Source: Chlorophyllum brunneum
Taxonomy: Eukaryota > Basidiomycota > Agaricomycetes > Agaricales > Agaricaceae
Assembly (NCBI GenBank): GCA_963576785.1
Contig: OY756139.1
Span: 124,001 to 188,000, forward strand
Reading direction: 5' to 3'
DNA: 64,000 nucleotides
This document shows positions 23,412 to 36,299 of this stretch, one piece after another. Made by a program: the position numbers and the translations under genes. The notes under the pieces were generated by a model. That model was given only the letters and a program-made list of their open reading frames with translations. It ran no database searches and was not told the DNA's origin. Positions within the stretch are counted from its first letter, which is position 1. Each line of letters begins with the position of its first letter.

Positions 23412-26300
23412 CTACCTGGTGTGCCTATGCCACCTAATTCTGGATCCACAGAGGCTGGAGCTGTCGATGAAGAGGATGAAGGCCCATCGCTGCTTTCGGG
23501 TCGACGCCGGACGATGCGGCTTCTTTTTTGGTTGCTCTTCGATAGTACTATCATCGTCATCATCATCGTCAGCGGCAGTGACAATGAACTGTGGTACAGG
23601 TGATCCTGTTGTGTGTGACCAAGCAGTACTACCTCCAGGGGCACTGTTGGAGGGACCTGCGAGGGTGTTTCCACCAGAGGCGCTGCTAGCGCCAGCGGTG
23701 ATACCGCTAAGAGCGTAAAGTTTGCTTGCGTCTTCAATAATGGCAGTCTGTGACTTTGTGCGTATGTGCGCGGGTTGCATCGCTCCAGGTGGCAACTGCC
23801 CATACTCTGGTTGTCTCGCCACGTTCGTCAGTGACGACAAGGAGGGCGATGGATCATCATCATCATAAAACACACTCGTACTGGCAGCAGCACCACTCAT
23901 ACTTCCTCTAGGTAATGTTGTCCTGCTCTGGTTTTGCTGCTTCAACGAAGGGAATGTATGCGTCGACGCATTACCAATGACATGCATTGACGAACTTGCA
24001 ATAGCTTGGGTGGAAGCATTGCCTGGATTAAAAGCGCTTGCAGTTCCATCCATAATTGCATACGGGGTATCAATATGCGATCGCCCTCCCCCAACCCTCG
24101 CGAACCCACTCTTTGGCGGAGTTGGAGTCAGAGTAGGTTCCGCAACGGGTACATATCCGTGTCTCAGCGGATAAGACTGCCAAGCGCCCATGATGTACCC
24201 CTCGTCGTCATCATCTTCCCTATATGGCCTCGGTAGCGCGTGTTCGGGTCGGAGCACACTGGGTGGCGGTCCCGAATGCATGGAAGCCTTCCTGCTATCG
24301 GAAGTCGCGAAGCCAGGGCCCGGGGGCCCACCGAGAGGAGCGAGCATCGGGTCTGAATGAGGCGAAGTATATGAAATCATATCCGAACCTTTAGAAGGCG
24401 GCAGTCCCTGCCCGGGCGTGCTTTGACGGGTTGCCTTCGACTTCCTTCTCCGTTTCTTTGATCGAGCTCGCAAACCACAGCAGCCCATGAGACCAAGGAC
24501 CCCAAGAAGACCAGAATCGGACACATGTCGGCTTCGATCGAAGCCCGCCCCACCGACGATGCGGACCACAGCTTCAACCAGCTTGAAAAGGAGCATTAGA
24601 AGAAGAGTAAGATAGACGAGGGCAAGGATGATGAGGATGCCATAGGCGACCCAACCGCCGGGACCGGGACCAATGGATATCTGTGAAGGAGCCGAGTTCA
24701 GCATATTGTCATCTGGGAACGTAGGAAATGTTCACGTACCGTCGGCGTGAGTATGACCAAAAGGACCGCAATGACAATTCTTGTGACACAGAACAAAAAG
24801 CTGATCAGCCCCATGCTTGCGCCACTACCCCACGGTAGCTATATACTGGTTCCCAATGCTGAAATCACCTCCACGACAAGGATAACGATAGCCTGGGTCA
24901 TCCCACTCTTCTGCCCTGCACCAATCGTAATTCCGAACGCAAGATTGGTTGCAAAAAGTAATGTTGCAAACATCTGAGAACCGTGTCGATAATGGTTATA
25001 CAGAGGTCCAAGGGATAGCAGTGTCCGGGTTTCATCGTAAAGTTTGTTAGTTGTTGTGAAGGTCACTCTCAAAACCAAGTGTAACGGAATGAGGACGGAA
25101 AATATCGCAAAGGATAATGCCGCCAAGGCAACACTCGTATGACTCGCGTTCGAACCGCGCTGAACCATTTCGAACACCGAAAAAATGGTGATAGGAAGAT
25201 GGAATAACACGAGAATGCGGACCAGATTTCCATGAAGAACACTCCCATTGAAAGAACCAATGTCAGTCCATAGGCGCCACCAGGATCTATGCGTTCCGAT
25301 CGCACGAGAACCAACACCAAAAATGCTATTTCCACCCGTGCCATGTCCGGTCAGGCTCTTGCTTTCCTCGCCCGGTATAGGTGATGTTGTTGACTCGAAT
25401 TGATCCTTGTTCAGGGCACTTCTAGTGGAAACACTCGCACCGAAGGCAGGACTCCGTGTTCGCGCAAGATTGTTCCCGTAATTTGGCCGGGATGCTGACT
25501 TGAACACAACGGCAACCATGAAGTAGTCGAGTGCCCATAGAAGGGTCGAGAGAACAATGGTAGCGGCGATAATAGCGAGGAAAAGGATGAGACAGTTAGG
25601 GAATAGATCCTGTGGTCGTACTCCAAGAGCATATGCAAACGATTGAATACCATCGGACGCGTTGGGGGAGGGTAAAAAGGACGTTGGGAATTGCTGGGTC
25701 AATGAAAAGAGGTGAAGACGGGTCTGCGAACTGTTCCGAGAAATCTGACGGCGGTGAGTATGACAGAGTAGAGAGAGGGTCCCAACGGTGCGGAGTTGAC
25801 GAGTCAATTAGGGTGATATCTAGACAGTTCTTAGTGAGCGCCAAGGCACCGCAGAAGTGGCGCATATACGCACTAAAGGAAAGCGTGGACCAAGCAGTTT
25901 GGGTCAGGAGGGGGTCTAGAAACGGATCAGGTAAAGAAGCACGTAGGTGATCGAACAAGTGGGAACTCACAGATGAACGGAGGCCATTCAACAGCAATCA
26001 TAGCAAGCGCAGCACACCACTGGGTGTGGAAAATCACGTCCCTCAGCGAGGGCGTACCTAGTTAAACAAACCTTAGGCGTTAGCACAACCCCGAACCCTA
26101 GAACATCAGCAGACAAACTCACAGAATCGAATCAATGCCGGTGACACCGCCAACCTCTCCCCACTAATGGCACTAGCCAAAATAAATCCACCACTCTGTA
26201 GCTTCCCCCAAATGCCTCGCCCACTCCAATTAACACCTCGACCCCAAGCCGACACAATCCTCGCAATACCAACAACGATCCCATCTTTCTCCGTTAGGTT
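23412..26300 (-). CDS. Fungal TRP-like (FLC/Pkd2-type) ion channel
   Basis: Exons on the minus strand give GERLAVSPALIRF, GTPSLRDVIFHTQWCAALAM, LLTQTAWSTLSFSAYMRHFC, NCLILFLAIIAATIVLSTLL, LVRILVLFHLPITIFSVFEM, LSLGPLYNHYRHGSQMFATL, MTQAIVILVVEVISALGTSI and GGWVAYGILIILALVYLTLL. The block GPLY-YR--R--F and the series of helices match the fungal TRP-like channel domain, placed in plasma membrane or internal membranes and linked to calcium and flavin transport. A long disordered tail with a run of seven Asp follows. The N-terminal lipid-binding (ML) domain and signal peptide were not found upstream of about 26300, so the 5' end is incomplete or lost. Near 23508 the frame seems to slip; the alternative frame extends the tail to 23153. 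Confidence 0.75.
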
Positions 26301-27237
26301 TCATATCTGTTTTCGGCTCATCCTTTTGCACAATCTCAGCAGATTGACTCGTTTGAGGAACACTCCGTACCCACACGAAATCGTTATGGGGCAGCTGGCA
26401 AATTTGAAACTTAAATACCAGTAACCTTTGGGTGTCTTACTAGGCCGGAACATGTTCACTCCTCCCATCAACATGGGGGCTTTGCCTGCTTTCAAGGGAT
26501 CTGTTGAGACGTTCAATGCCCAGCAACCTGGTGCCACATTGTGGTCCAGTTAATTTTTAATCCAATTAACAGTGGATTTTGTGCAAAAGGCAACTTACTA
26601 CTGGCAAACAAAAGCTAATAAGGCAACCAGAATTGAGCCAGAATAGTATAAGGGTTCGAAGAAGGTCCGGGTTGTCACGTTTTCGATGTTTTGTGGTCAT
26701 TACACTGGGGACGGAGGCCATTTGTAGAATAATTCTATTGAGCAACCCACTTGACTATCATCATTCCCCTATGCGGTGGCATGCGTAGGAGGGAGGGTGG
26801 CGATGAAAGATCATCGTATGATCCTGACGAGCGGTATGGAGAAATGCGAAGAGATCGGATAACCGTAGAGGTAATTTGTGGCGAACAGGGCCTGCACCTT
26901 TGAAATATGTCGCCTTGCTCTTCAAAGACCGTTCTGCAAGTCGCCGAGTACGGTACCGTGCCCACCTCTCCCTTCTCTTTGTATCATATTGCTCGGTTTG
27001 TGTGCTTAAAAAATATATATTCCAGGGAATTGAAAAGGTACAAACAACATGCAGTTGGCAAAGATTCGGCTGCTCGCGGATCGCAAGGATTGGTGCATAC
27101 GGATACTGCGAGACTGGAACATCATACACCGACATCAGCCAGCTGTCGCTGGCACGTTCACCCTTTGCTGACGCGGAAGCCTGCACCATTATTAGTCAAG
27201 CATACAAGCATAGTTGTTATGAACATGTTGACCTTTC
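26301..27237. other. Region without a supported gene
   Basis: Overlapping frames occur on both strands (26301-26537 minus, 26761-27189 minus, 26876-27241 plus), none with a recognisable domain. The missing 5' exons of the TRP-like gene would be expected here but I could not identify them. Confidence 0.4.
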
Positions 27238-27534
27238 TTAATGACGGGTCCAGATCCCCGGAGTAAACACTTTCTCATATACACCATTCAGACCCGGCAT
27301 ATCAAGCCTTTCCAGTCTTTCTCTATCGTATCCATCTGCAAGGACCACGACCAGGGCAATATGCCCATCCGGCTCTTCCCCAGCTTCAATGTACTCGTAA
27401 TGGAGGGGAAATTGCTTCCAAATGGGCAAAAATCTCGTATTCTCCGGATCGTCCTCTCGTTTGCCATAAGTCCTTTCGAGTTTGGTGCGATCGACCTTAT
27501 AGCCTTTGATAAAAAAAGGGTTCGAGTCCGACAT
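27238..27534 (-). CDS. Small hypothetical protein, 98 residues
   Basis: A single-exon frame from ATG 27532-27534 to taa 27238-27240 reads MSDSNPFFIKGYKVDRTKLE, then FLPIWKQFPLHYEYIEAGEE, then HIALVVVLADGYDRERLERL, and ends GIWTRH. The even spread of charged and aromatic residues and the clean start and stop look like a real protein. No signal peptide, membrane helix or known motif is seen. I cannot assign a family. Confidence 0.5.
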   Translation of the reverse strand: MSDSNPFFIKGYKVDRTKLERTYGKREDDPENTRFLPIWKQFPLHYEYIEAGEEPDGHIALVVVLADGYDRERLERLDMPGLNGVYEKVFTPGIWTRH

Positions 27535-27748
27535 CTGCGATCAGATTAGCCTCATTAATCTGAAGGGTTAGATGAGACGCACCTCTGGTTCATTTTATTG
27601 AGGGAAATGGGATGGCGAAGGCACGGGACAGCTGTTCAAACTCCGCTGTCTGGTCCGTGCACAAGCTGATTTCAAACTCCGCCCGAGGTCCGGAACTCTG
27701 ACGGAAGCGCCAGCCTGGAGATCTGCTGTGATCTGGTGCGTACGAATT

Positions 27749-28112
27749 GTTACGGTCAAGTCCATTTTCGGAAGCCGAAAGCACTGTCCGTGCTCATAAG
27801 ACATTCGGGAGTGCCGATTTCGAGGCGACAATGGAACTCCTCAACCAAATGGAGGGTCCGCCTCCCCAGCTCGATGAACTTTATCTTCTCGGCACCCAAG
27901 AATCCTTTAATCGATTGGAAGAGATCATTGCTTCGACTGACCAACTCGCACAACCATTCACCCAAGCCATGACTTCCTGGTATGTCGCTGCACACTCTAG
28001 ACAGCTTGTCATGTCATTAACGGAATTATCAGAACTTGCGCAATGTAATTATTCTCTGTTTGACGGCAGAAAAGACGTTTGCAGAGATTGGGAATTGAGG
28101 TCTTTAGAGTGA
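27749..28112 (+). CDS. Hypothetical protein fragment
   Basis: An open frame without an obvious ATG at its left reads FGSADFEATMELLNQMEGPP, LDELYLLGTQESFNRLEEII and VMSLTELSELAQCNYSLFDG and stops near 28112, where AT-rich repeat sequence begins. Composition is that of a helical soluble protein. It may be the last exon of a gene whose start lies near 27600 or it may be a fragment. No family assigned. Confidence 0.35.
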
Positions 28113-28511
28113 ACGAAATAAAGACGAATTGGCACCTATCTCTTGGACTTGGGAACAAATGGGTTCTACTTGTAAATCAAATTTTGTACTGTACTCTCCG
28201 ACAGCTGTCTTCCTGAACCACGATAGAAAGTGGAACACTTTACCTACAGCTTTGTCCTTGCTGAGTTGGCAGCCCATCTCTGTCCAGCACACCCCTCAAA
28301 TCAGGCAGTCCTTCCTTTTCTTGGGATTGTCCAGCACATCCTCCCAGCTGCCTGCCTGGTTGGGAGATTGTCCCACTATCCAATGCTGTCTGTGTCTGTC
28401 TGGAATCCAGAGTACTATACAATCCCACCAAGAAGATATCTAGTGGATACAAGGCAGTGGAGTATGTAGTATATCTCTGGTCTATGCCCTGCCCTCCTCT
28501 ATTGTCTTCTG
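28113..28511. other. AT-rich sequence, no gene recognised
   Basis: Overlapping frames on both strands look degenerate. The minus strand may continue the transporter remnant to the right, but no motif is clear. Confidence 0.35.
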
Positions 28512-28930
28512 TTAGAGAGTGGGGACTCCACTGAGACCAGCAACAAGAAAGCTGGCATAGATATGCTTGATGGGGCTGGAGTTAAGGCCTTGCTTGTAGA
28601 GGAAGAGGTAGACAATGCAGTCAAAGATAGGAATCATGGCAATTATGGAGATAGGGTTCAAGTTTCTACAAGACAATAGCAAGAGACAGGTTAATGTCTT
28701 GAAAACCATAAAGAGCAAGGGTACTTACTGGATGAGATTATTGAAAGTACCATGCAACATCATACCAGCTGCCACAGTCCCGGGAATAGCCTGTACAAAT
28801 ATCAAAAACTCAGCACCAGGGGAGGATGGATAGGTAGACATACAAAGCCAGTAGAAAGGGAAGAAGAGGAACACTGTGCAAGCATTGATGTACTTGGGGA
28901 CCATGCCTTCCTAAGAGGAGCCTACAAATA
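28512..28930 (-). pseudogene. Oligopeptide transporter (PTR2/POT family) remnant
   Basis: The minus strand reads CTVFLFFPFYWLCMSTYP, then MMLHGTFNNLIQ, then NLNPISIIAMIPIFDCIVYL and SSPIKHIYASFLVAGLSG. In PTR2 proteins these correspond to KVFLFYP-YW, HG-PND--QNLNP and NPLA-I--IP-FD--VYP followed by -TPI-RI--GF. The fragment covers only two to three helices of a protein that normally has twelve, with stops between blocks. It is a decayed piece captured between the host sequence and the LTR element. Confidence 0.65.
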
Positions 28931-29020
28931 ATGTTTCTGTAAGTGGGTGGAAATACCCAAGTTAGTGTAAATGAAATGTACTAGGCTTTGCAGGGTCTCC
29001 GAAGTTAGGTAAGCAGATGG

Positions 29021-30134
29021 TGTTATGTCCGAACCTTGAACCTATGTCAGAGGTTATGACAAGTTCCCGGAAGTAATACCACCACAATCCAATGACGCCA
29101 TTATCAACTCCCTACTTTGACTAGCCTGGAAATATGTACCATACTTATATATATGTGATACCAATGGACTCTACTTATGCACCATCAAGAATAACCTCTA
29201 CAGCACCTGGAATAACAGTTGGAAAGCATGACCTACTACTGAAGAAACTATGCAGTACATCTACCCCTACATGTACACTCATGGTCTAGCACTTAAAGCA
29301 CTCATTCACCAATAAGTCACTGATGGAATCTATTGCATAGAAATGTGACCTAGGGACTTATCACCAGACAATGAACCTGCTGTACCCAGCAGTGACAGTG
29401 ATGACTCTCCCTATCTGCTATTGTGATCTACTTGAGCCTTTATCAAGTTGTCTGAGTCTTACCTCTCTGAAGAACCAATCACATTGACATCATCCTTATC
29501 ATCTGACTCCAATCATCCTATGGATGCAGTTCTTCCATCATCACCATCATTATCATTGTCATTTACCATCTTGTCCAGCATGTCTTGTGATTGCAGCTAT
29601 TCCAATGAATCTCTATCATCATTATCCAAGATCTCTGAAGATGAGTAAGCACTCATCTGTTTTATTATCATCAGTTTCACCTTGCTCTATATTTAGTTAT
29701 TTCACCTTTATCAGTTTCATGTCTATCTTTAGTGGTGTTTCATCTTGAGTTTCATATCTATCAGTTTCACATTGTGAAACTTGCTTCAGTCTCGTTATCT
29801 ATACTCTATAGTATTTATAGAAAAGAAGTAGTTAGTATAAATAGCTAACTGTATTAGGAAGTCAAAGCTTAAGCTTTGATCTTCTACAGGAATAGCCTTC
29901 TTGATCACCCAAGAAGAGTTTCTATTGACAGTTGCTGTCAATTAATAGAAGATTGCTTAAATGCTTATTCTCTACTCACCCTCATCACTCAAAGCTATGA
30001 GATAAATGGGATTTCCATTTCTTGGTTGAGTAACGACAGTTTGATAACATTTGCTTATCCAGTTACTTGGCTGAGATAGATATTAAGGCCATACCCTAGA
30101 GGTTGTATCCTCTTTGATTGCCCTTAGTAGCCAA
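29021..30134 (+). repeat. 5' LTR of the gypsy element
   Basis: About 1.1 kb that matches the two halves of the 3' LTR along its whole length. It begins tgttatgtcc and similarity ends around ctgtaaca. Differences between the LTRs are mostly transitions. Confidence 0.88.
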
Positions 30135-30780
30135 ATCTGTAACAATAGATCAAAGCTTGCACTGAGTCATTTCAGCATAGGAAACAAGAACCCCAGTATT
30201 ATCTGCATCATTGCTATTATCACTGAACAAGGATAACATCTTCCTGCATGATTGCCATTGTTGCTGTTACAAAAAGCCAAGAAAAGTTGTATATAGTGCC
30301 TATGTGCTACATAGGAGTGTAACTTGCTACCAGTCACATAGGACCCACACTGTGCCTGCCAGTACCTGGAGTATCCCTCAAGTTAGTAGGGCTAAGCACA
30401 AAGACCCACTCATAGAACATATGCTATTGACTAACTTTGTGGTTTTCTTCTTGAGAAGAAGAGAAACTTGTCTGCCACATGTCCTGTCTCTGGATTCCTA
30501 TCGAGAAGTATTCTGGTTGAAAGAACCAGAAGGAATGGAAGGTTATAACTACTAAGCTATGGAGAAGCTGTCCATAGAGAAGCTAAACTGAGTAGCTGCT
30601 GTCTAGTCAGCTAGACAATACTAGCAACTGTGAAAATACATCATACCTTGTTGCTGTTATGCCAGTAATGGATTTCTTTGAAAGGTGAGAGCACTCAGTA
30701 GAGGATGCCCTCAAAACCTGTTGTGTATTCCTAGGAAGTACAGAAAAAAGTTGCAAATAATTGTCGGTGAGATAAAGGTG
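30135..30780 (+). other. Untranslated leader of the gypsy element
   Basis: Sequence between the 5' LTR and the start of gag-like reading. It should hold the primer binding site directly after position 30134, but no tRNA-complementary stretch could be recognised with confidence. Confidence 0.4.
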
Positions 30781-32603
30781 CAACTTGGTCAAGATTAAAC
30801 GAGTCCAATATTGCACAAAGCAAAAGAAGACTACTCCACCTGCACCTCCAGTCTATAGGACTAAATTGCAATCCAAGGCTACAGAGCCTTACAGTATTGA
30901 GCCTACTCAACAAACCTCCTGGCAAAACCCAGAACCAGTTCAATATTCTCTACCAGCATCTATCCAATGGTCTACCTCAACCACTTCCCAATCCTTTGAA
31001 TGACCCTTGACTAGCACCACAGCTAGTAGGATTAGAACCAGTAAACCTGCCCCAAGACAGAGTTCAGAGTCTTATCAGATACCTGCTTACACATAATCTG
31101 ACTGGGCACAACAAGCAATCTCAAGACAACAGTCCCAGCAATCCCAGCAATCCCAGCAGTCCAACCAACAGTACAGAGAAACCATCTCTACCAAGTCTGA
31201 ACATTCAGACAACCCCGAGCACTCTGAACACAGAAGTGAGCACTCTGAAGAGCCACTACCCCAGACACCAGAACTTGAGCCCCGATATGAATCCAATGAC
31301 AATATATTGAACTTACCAAACCCACTCACTGGAGCCCTCCAGCTACTCCGAGAACAAAGAGAAAGGGAAGCTCAACAAAGTCAGACCAGCCAGATAACCA
31401 ACTATCAGTCAACCAACTACCAGACAACCCAACCAGTGGTACCTCCCAGTACCCACCAGTAGACAACCAGAACACCAGGACCTCCAATTACACTCAGGAC
31501 AACCTAATAGCCACAAACCTGGCAATTGTCCCCATCAAACTCCCCAGTGAGCTTGCTACCAAACTCACCCACAGGATCAAACATGCCAGACCCCAAGCTC
31601 CCAAAGCCTGCCATTTTCTATGGTGACCTACTTGACTATCCCAACTGGAAGCAGAACCTCCAGATTTACTTCACATTACAGCCCAACAATCTACCAAACA
31701 ACAAGTCCAAGATCATGTATGCCCTCCTTAGTATAGAAGGATCTGCCAGAGAATGGAAACAAGCTTATACCATTTCACACACCACCAACAATGTTTTCAG
31801 CCCCACCCAGACCATTGAACAGTTCCTCACAAAACTTGACACTTCACAATACTCTCGTCACCATCGATCAACTATCTAATGTCACCCAGAATGGACAACC
31901 TACTGCAGTCTATGTTGAGCAATTCAAGAATATGTGTACCCAAGCCAAAATCACCCACGCAGAGACCAAAATCACATTCTTCATTAAAGGACTGGATCCA
32001 TATTACAAAAGGCTTGTCTACAGTCAGAACCCCACCCCAAATGACATCAATGCTTGGTACACAGCTGTGTGAAATGCAGCAACAATGGCACATCTACAAC
32101 AGAATTTTAGCTCAATAGGACATCGTCACTCAGTATAACATACCTCCCATTACTCAAAATATTGCACTCCAAAAGCATCAAGTTTGATGTCTTATGCAAG
32201 ACCTTACCAGCCAACTCAAAGAAGCAGTAACCCCCCAGGCTATAGTCCCATAGACATTGACCACATCTTTGAGTAGCAGCTCAATAATCTTTACCCAATG
32301 GGAGAAGGATCTGATAAAGAAGGAGAAGAATCTGAGGAAGAAGCATCATTAGATAATGATGAATATTTGAACACAACTACCCAGCAAGTTGCCCACATGG
32401 CCACAAAACTTGCCACAGCCCAACTCAATGCAATCTTATCACCCAAACTCCGGAAGTTATACAATGAACAAAAATGTTTCACATGCAAATCTACTGGACA
32501 TTTCTCCAGAAATTGTCCACAGCGAAGCCATGGAAAGAACTGTGCCAGTATGTCAAAGAATGTTGCTTATAAGTCCAAATGCTTTGACCAAAGCAAGCAA
32601 TGA
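30780..32603 (+). pseudogene. gag of the gypsy element
   Basis: The frame runs from about 30780 through a Gln/Ser-rich region with a short tandem repeat (QQSQQSQQSNQQ), then KPAIFYGDLLDYPNWKQNLQ, the retrotransposon gag core, FIKGLDPYYKRLVY and a CCHC zinc knuckle CFTCKSTGHFSRNC at about 32477-32520. It is interrupted by several in-frame stops and at least one frameshift near 31850. Gag packages the element RNA in virus-like particles. Confidence 0.8.
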
Positions 32604-32776
32604 TTCAAGTCTACCCAAATCGTGAATGTAATGGAAGATGCCTCCAATGAAGAGATAGAGGAACTCTTTAACATCACAGATGGTCATTCCAACAAAGACT
32701 TAATCAAGTCTTTTGTCTGAAGAGACTAGCTACTGCATCTAGATCTCAAGCTATAAAGAAACCGCAGATTTCTTAT

Positions 32777-35700
32777 TTGATACCACAACATGATGACTAC
32801 TCCCAACCTAACCCACCTCGCAAACCTGACACTGAACAAATTGCCACCATTAATATTGTTCCAAAGAACAATACTATCTATGTTCCAACTACTGTCCACT
32901 TACCCACCACAACTACAGAATACCCTGCCCTCCTAGATTCAGAAGCAGCCATAAATTATATCGACCCATCTCTTGTAGAACAATGGAACCTACCAACCCA
33001 TCCACTTAACACACCAGTCACCATCCTTAATGCCGATGGAACCACCAATGGACAAGGACAAGCTACCCATGATACTGTCCTTAGACTTACCATAGATGGA
33101 CAGCAAATGATTCTAAAACCAAGAATCATTGGACTAGGAATGCCATGCCCAATCTTAGGAATGCCTTGGCTATTGCAATTCAATCCAGAAGTTGATTGGT
33201 CAAGGAAAACCATGAAATGGAGAACCCCATTTATCAACAACCCCCAGCTCAACTGCCTTGTCACCTTGATGGATGATAGTACGAATGAAACTGAACAAGT
33301 GAACCATATCTACCTTGAACCTGCCATATTTGAAGAAATAAACTTCAAAGCCAATGCCTCCCAGTTTATTGCCCAGCAATATGGAGAGAAAAGAGAGACC
33401 GACCCTCTGAAAATTGTACCAGCCAATTTTCATGATTACCTCAATATATTCAGTGAACAAGCTGCTTCACAATACCTACCTACCCGACCATGGGATTACA
33501 AGATCGAGATGAAAGAAACCTTTGAACCAAAAACTGGACCCATCTATCAACTATCACCCCAAGAGACTAATGAACTTGATAAATTCATTGAGGAAAACCT
33601 AGCCAAAGGTTACATTCAACAATTGAAATCACCTATGGCCTCACCTTTCTTCTTTGTAGGGAAGAAAGATGGAAAACTCCACCCATGTCAAGACTATCAA
33701 TATCTCAATAGTCACACCATTAAGAATGCATACCCAATCCCACTCATTTCATCATTACTCGACAAACTCAAAGGATCAAATTGGTTCACCAAACTTGACA
33801 TACATGCCGGATACAACAATATCCACATTCGAAAAGGCAATGAATGGAAAGCTGCATTTAGAACACCAAAAGGCCTATATGAGCCAACCATGATGTTCTT
33901 TGGGATGTACAACTCCCCAGCCACTTTCCAATCCATGATGGACCACATATTCTGCCCCTTGATTGATAAAGGAGGAGTCCTTGTATACATGGATAATATC
34001 CTCATACATGCCAAAATGCAAGAAAAACTTCAATGCCTTACCCATGAAGTATTAAAACTACTTCATGAACATGATCTATTTCTCAAGCCCAAGAAATGTG
34101 AATTCGAAAAACAACACCTCAAGTACCTTGGTGCTGTAATCTCCCCATCATCCATTGAAATGGATGTAGCCAAACTCAAAGGAATCAAGAATTGGCCAGT
34201 ACCCAAAATGACCCATGATGTGCAAAAATTTATTGGATTCTGCAACTTCTACAGAAGATTCATCAAGAATTATGCATGACATGCCACACCACTAAACTCT
34301 CTCATGTCCAAGAATGTTAAATTCCACTAGACCAATGAGTACCAAGCTACCTTCGAAGATCTGAAGAAACGCTTCATGGAGAAGCCTATTTTGATTGTGC
34401 TAGATCCAGATAAACCCTTTGAAATCGAAACTGATGCCTCCATATATGCCTCAGGAGCTGTTCTCACCTAATGTCATGATAATGGAGTAAAGCACCTGAT
34501 TGCCTTTATCTCCACAGCATTCAATTCGACAGAACAAAACTACAATTGTTCAGAGCAAGAATGGCTAGCTATCATACGAGCCTTAAAAGAATGGTACTAC
34601 CATTTGGAAGGAGCCAAACATGAATTCACTGTATGGAGCAATCACGAGAACTTATCCCAATTCGAGGAATCCCAAACCCTTAATCGACGCCAAGCTCGTT
34701 GGGCAGTCTATATGGAATGCTTCAAACCTCAGCTGAAGGTTAAGCATATACCTGGCTGAAAGAACAGCCCAGCTGATGTATTATCACAATGACCTGACCA
34801 TACTCCTGATGACAAAGACAACCAGGAAGTGACTGTATTTGATGGTACCATAGTGCACCTCCTCACCAAGGCTGATCTTGACAAAGTATGTCAACATCGT
34901 GATATGATTGACCCTGACCTGGATGAGATATCTGATGGTAATCTCCCACACAATGCCAACCGAGTTCATTATCCCAAATGACCCTGGATTGAAACATTGG
35001 ATCACTAAATGTGCTTACGATGCCTTGCCAAACCTCCATCCTGGAGCAGCAGCTACCTTATCCAAGATATTGGATTATGCCTATTGGCCAGAAATCAAGG
35101 ACTACATCCACAAGTATGTCACTGGATGTCCAAAGTGCCAGCAATTCAAGATTAACCATCACCCAACAAAACCACCACTGCAACCCATTCCTGTACCCAA
35201 GTCAACCCATCCATTTTCCCAGATATCAATGGACCTTATCACTGATCTCCTCCTGTCCCGAAGATATGATTGTATTTTATCCATAGTGGACCATGGATTA
35301 TTGAAGGAGATAATTCTAGTGCCAACTACCAAAAATGCCAATGCACAACAGATTGCACAACTATTAGTGGACCACCTCTTTGCCAAATATGGCATACCTA
35401 ACAAAATCATCTCTGACCGAGATCCGCAATTTACCACCAAAGTGATGCAAGAATTCTATAAACTGCTTAATATTGACCTTGCCTATTCAACAGCCTATCA
35501 CCCACAAACCGACAGATCAACCAAATGGATCAATCAGAAAATTGAGCTATATTTAACACTTGCCACTTCAGCTCAACCAAACAATTGGGCAAAGTTTCTC
35601 TCACTCTATGAATTTGCTCATAACAACTGCCCCCACACTGGATGAAAGGAGTCACCTTTCCAGCTACTCTATGGCTGTGCACCAAAAGCATTTCCCACTA

Positions 35701-36262
35701 CTCTGGAACCAACAAATGTCCCTGCCACTGAGGATCACCTCAAAAACTATCCAATGCTCAACATTGAGCCCTCAAAGCATACAACCAGGCCCATGAAATC
35801 ATGGCCAAACAAACCGCAAATTATAGGTTACCAAACTTTAACAAAGGGAATAAAGTTTGGTTAGAAAACAAATACCTACCAATAAACTTTGCAAATAGGA
35901 AAATTGCCCAAAAAAGGGAAGGACCTTTCACAATTGTCAAGAAGATCTCACCTGTTGTGTTTCAGCTAAAATTACCTGAAACATGGAAGATCTATAACAA
36001 GTTTCATGCCTCTCTCCTTACCCCTGCAATCAAAAACATGATTTATGGATGACATATGTCTCAACCCCTCCCTGTCCTTGTTGATGATCAAGAAGAATAT
36101 GAAGTCAAGGCCATTCTTTACCATAAAAGGGTAAATAATCATTTCAGATATCTAATCAAGTGGAAAGACTACCACACTTCTGAAAATTCATGGGAACCTG
36201 CATCAAATTTCCGAAATGTGAAGGATATACTTGAAACCTATAAAAGAGCTCACAACATCTGA
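32777..36262 (+). pseudogene. pol of the gypsy element (PR-RT-RH-IN-chromodomain)
   Basis: The longest open part, 32777-34279, holds the protease site LLDSEAAINYID, where the usual DSG/DTG is DSE, and the RT with KLDIHAGYNNI and VYMDN, where the usual YxDD is changed. RNase H follows with FEIETDASIYASGA and TVWSNHENLS. Integrase at 34908-35645 has the HHCC zinc finger (CPKCQQF), DHGL and ISDRDPQF, but the third catalytic residue region reads TDRSTKW where TExW/TERV is usual. The chromodomain at 36056-36262 reads EYEVKAILYHKRVNNHFRYL and IKWKDYHTSENSWEP. Many stops fall where Trp codons are expected. Confidence 0.88.
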
Positions 36263-36299
36263 ACTTCCCATGCTTCTAATACCCAGCCTCAGTACCAGC

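Noticed and set aside
26761..27241. Overlapping 119-142 residue frames on both strands
   Set aside because: They contradict each other and show no conserved motif.
28985..29020. 5S rRNA-like string tctccgaagtta
   Set aside because: Only about a dozen bases match and the rest of a 5S gene is missing.
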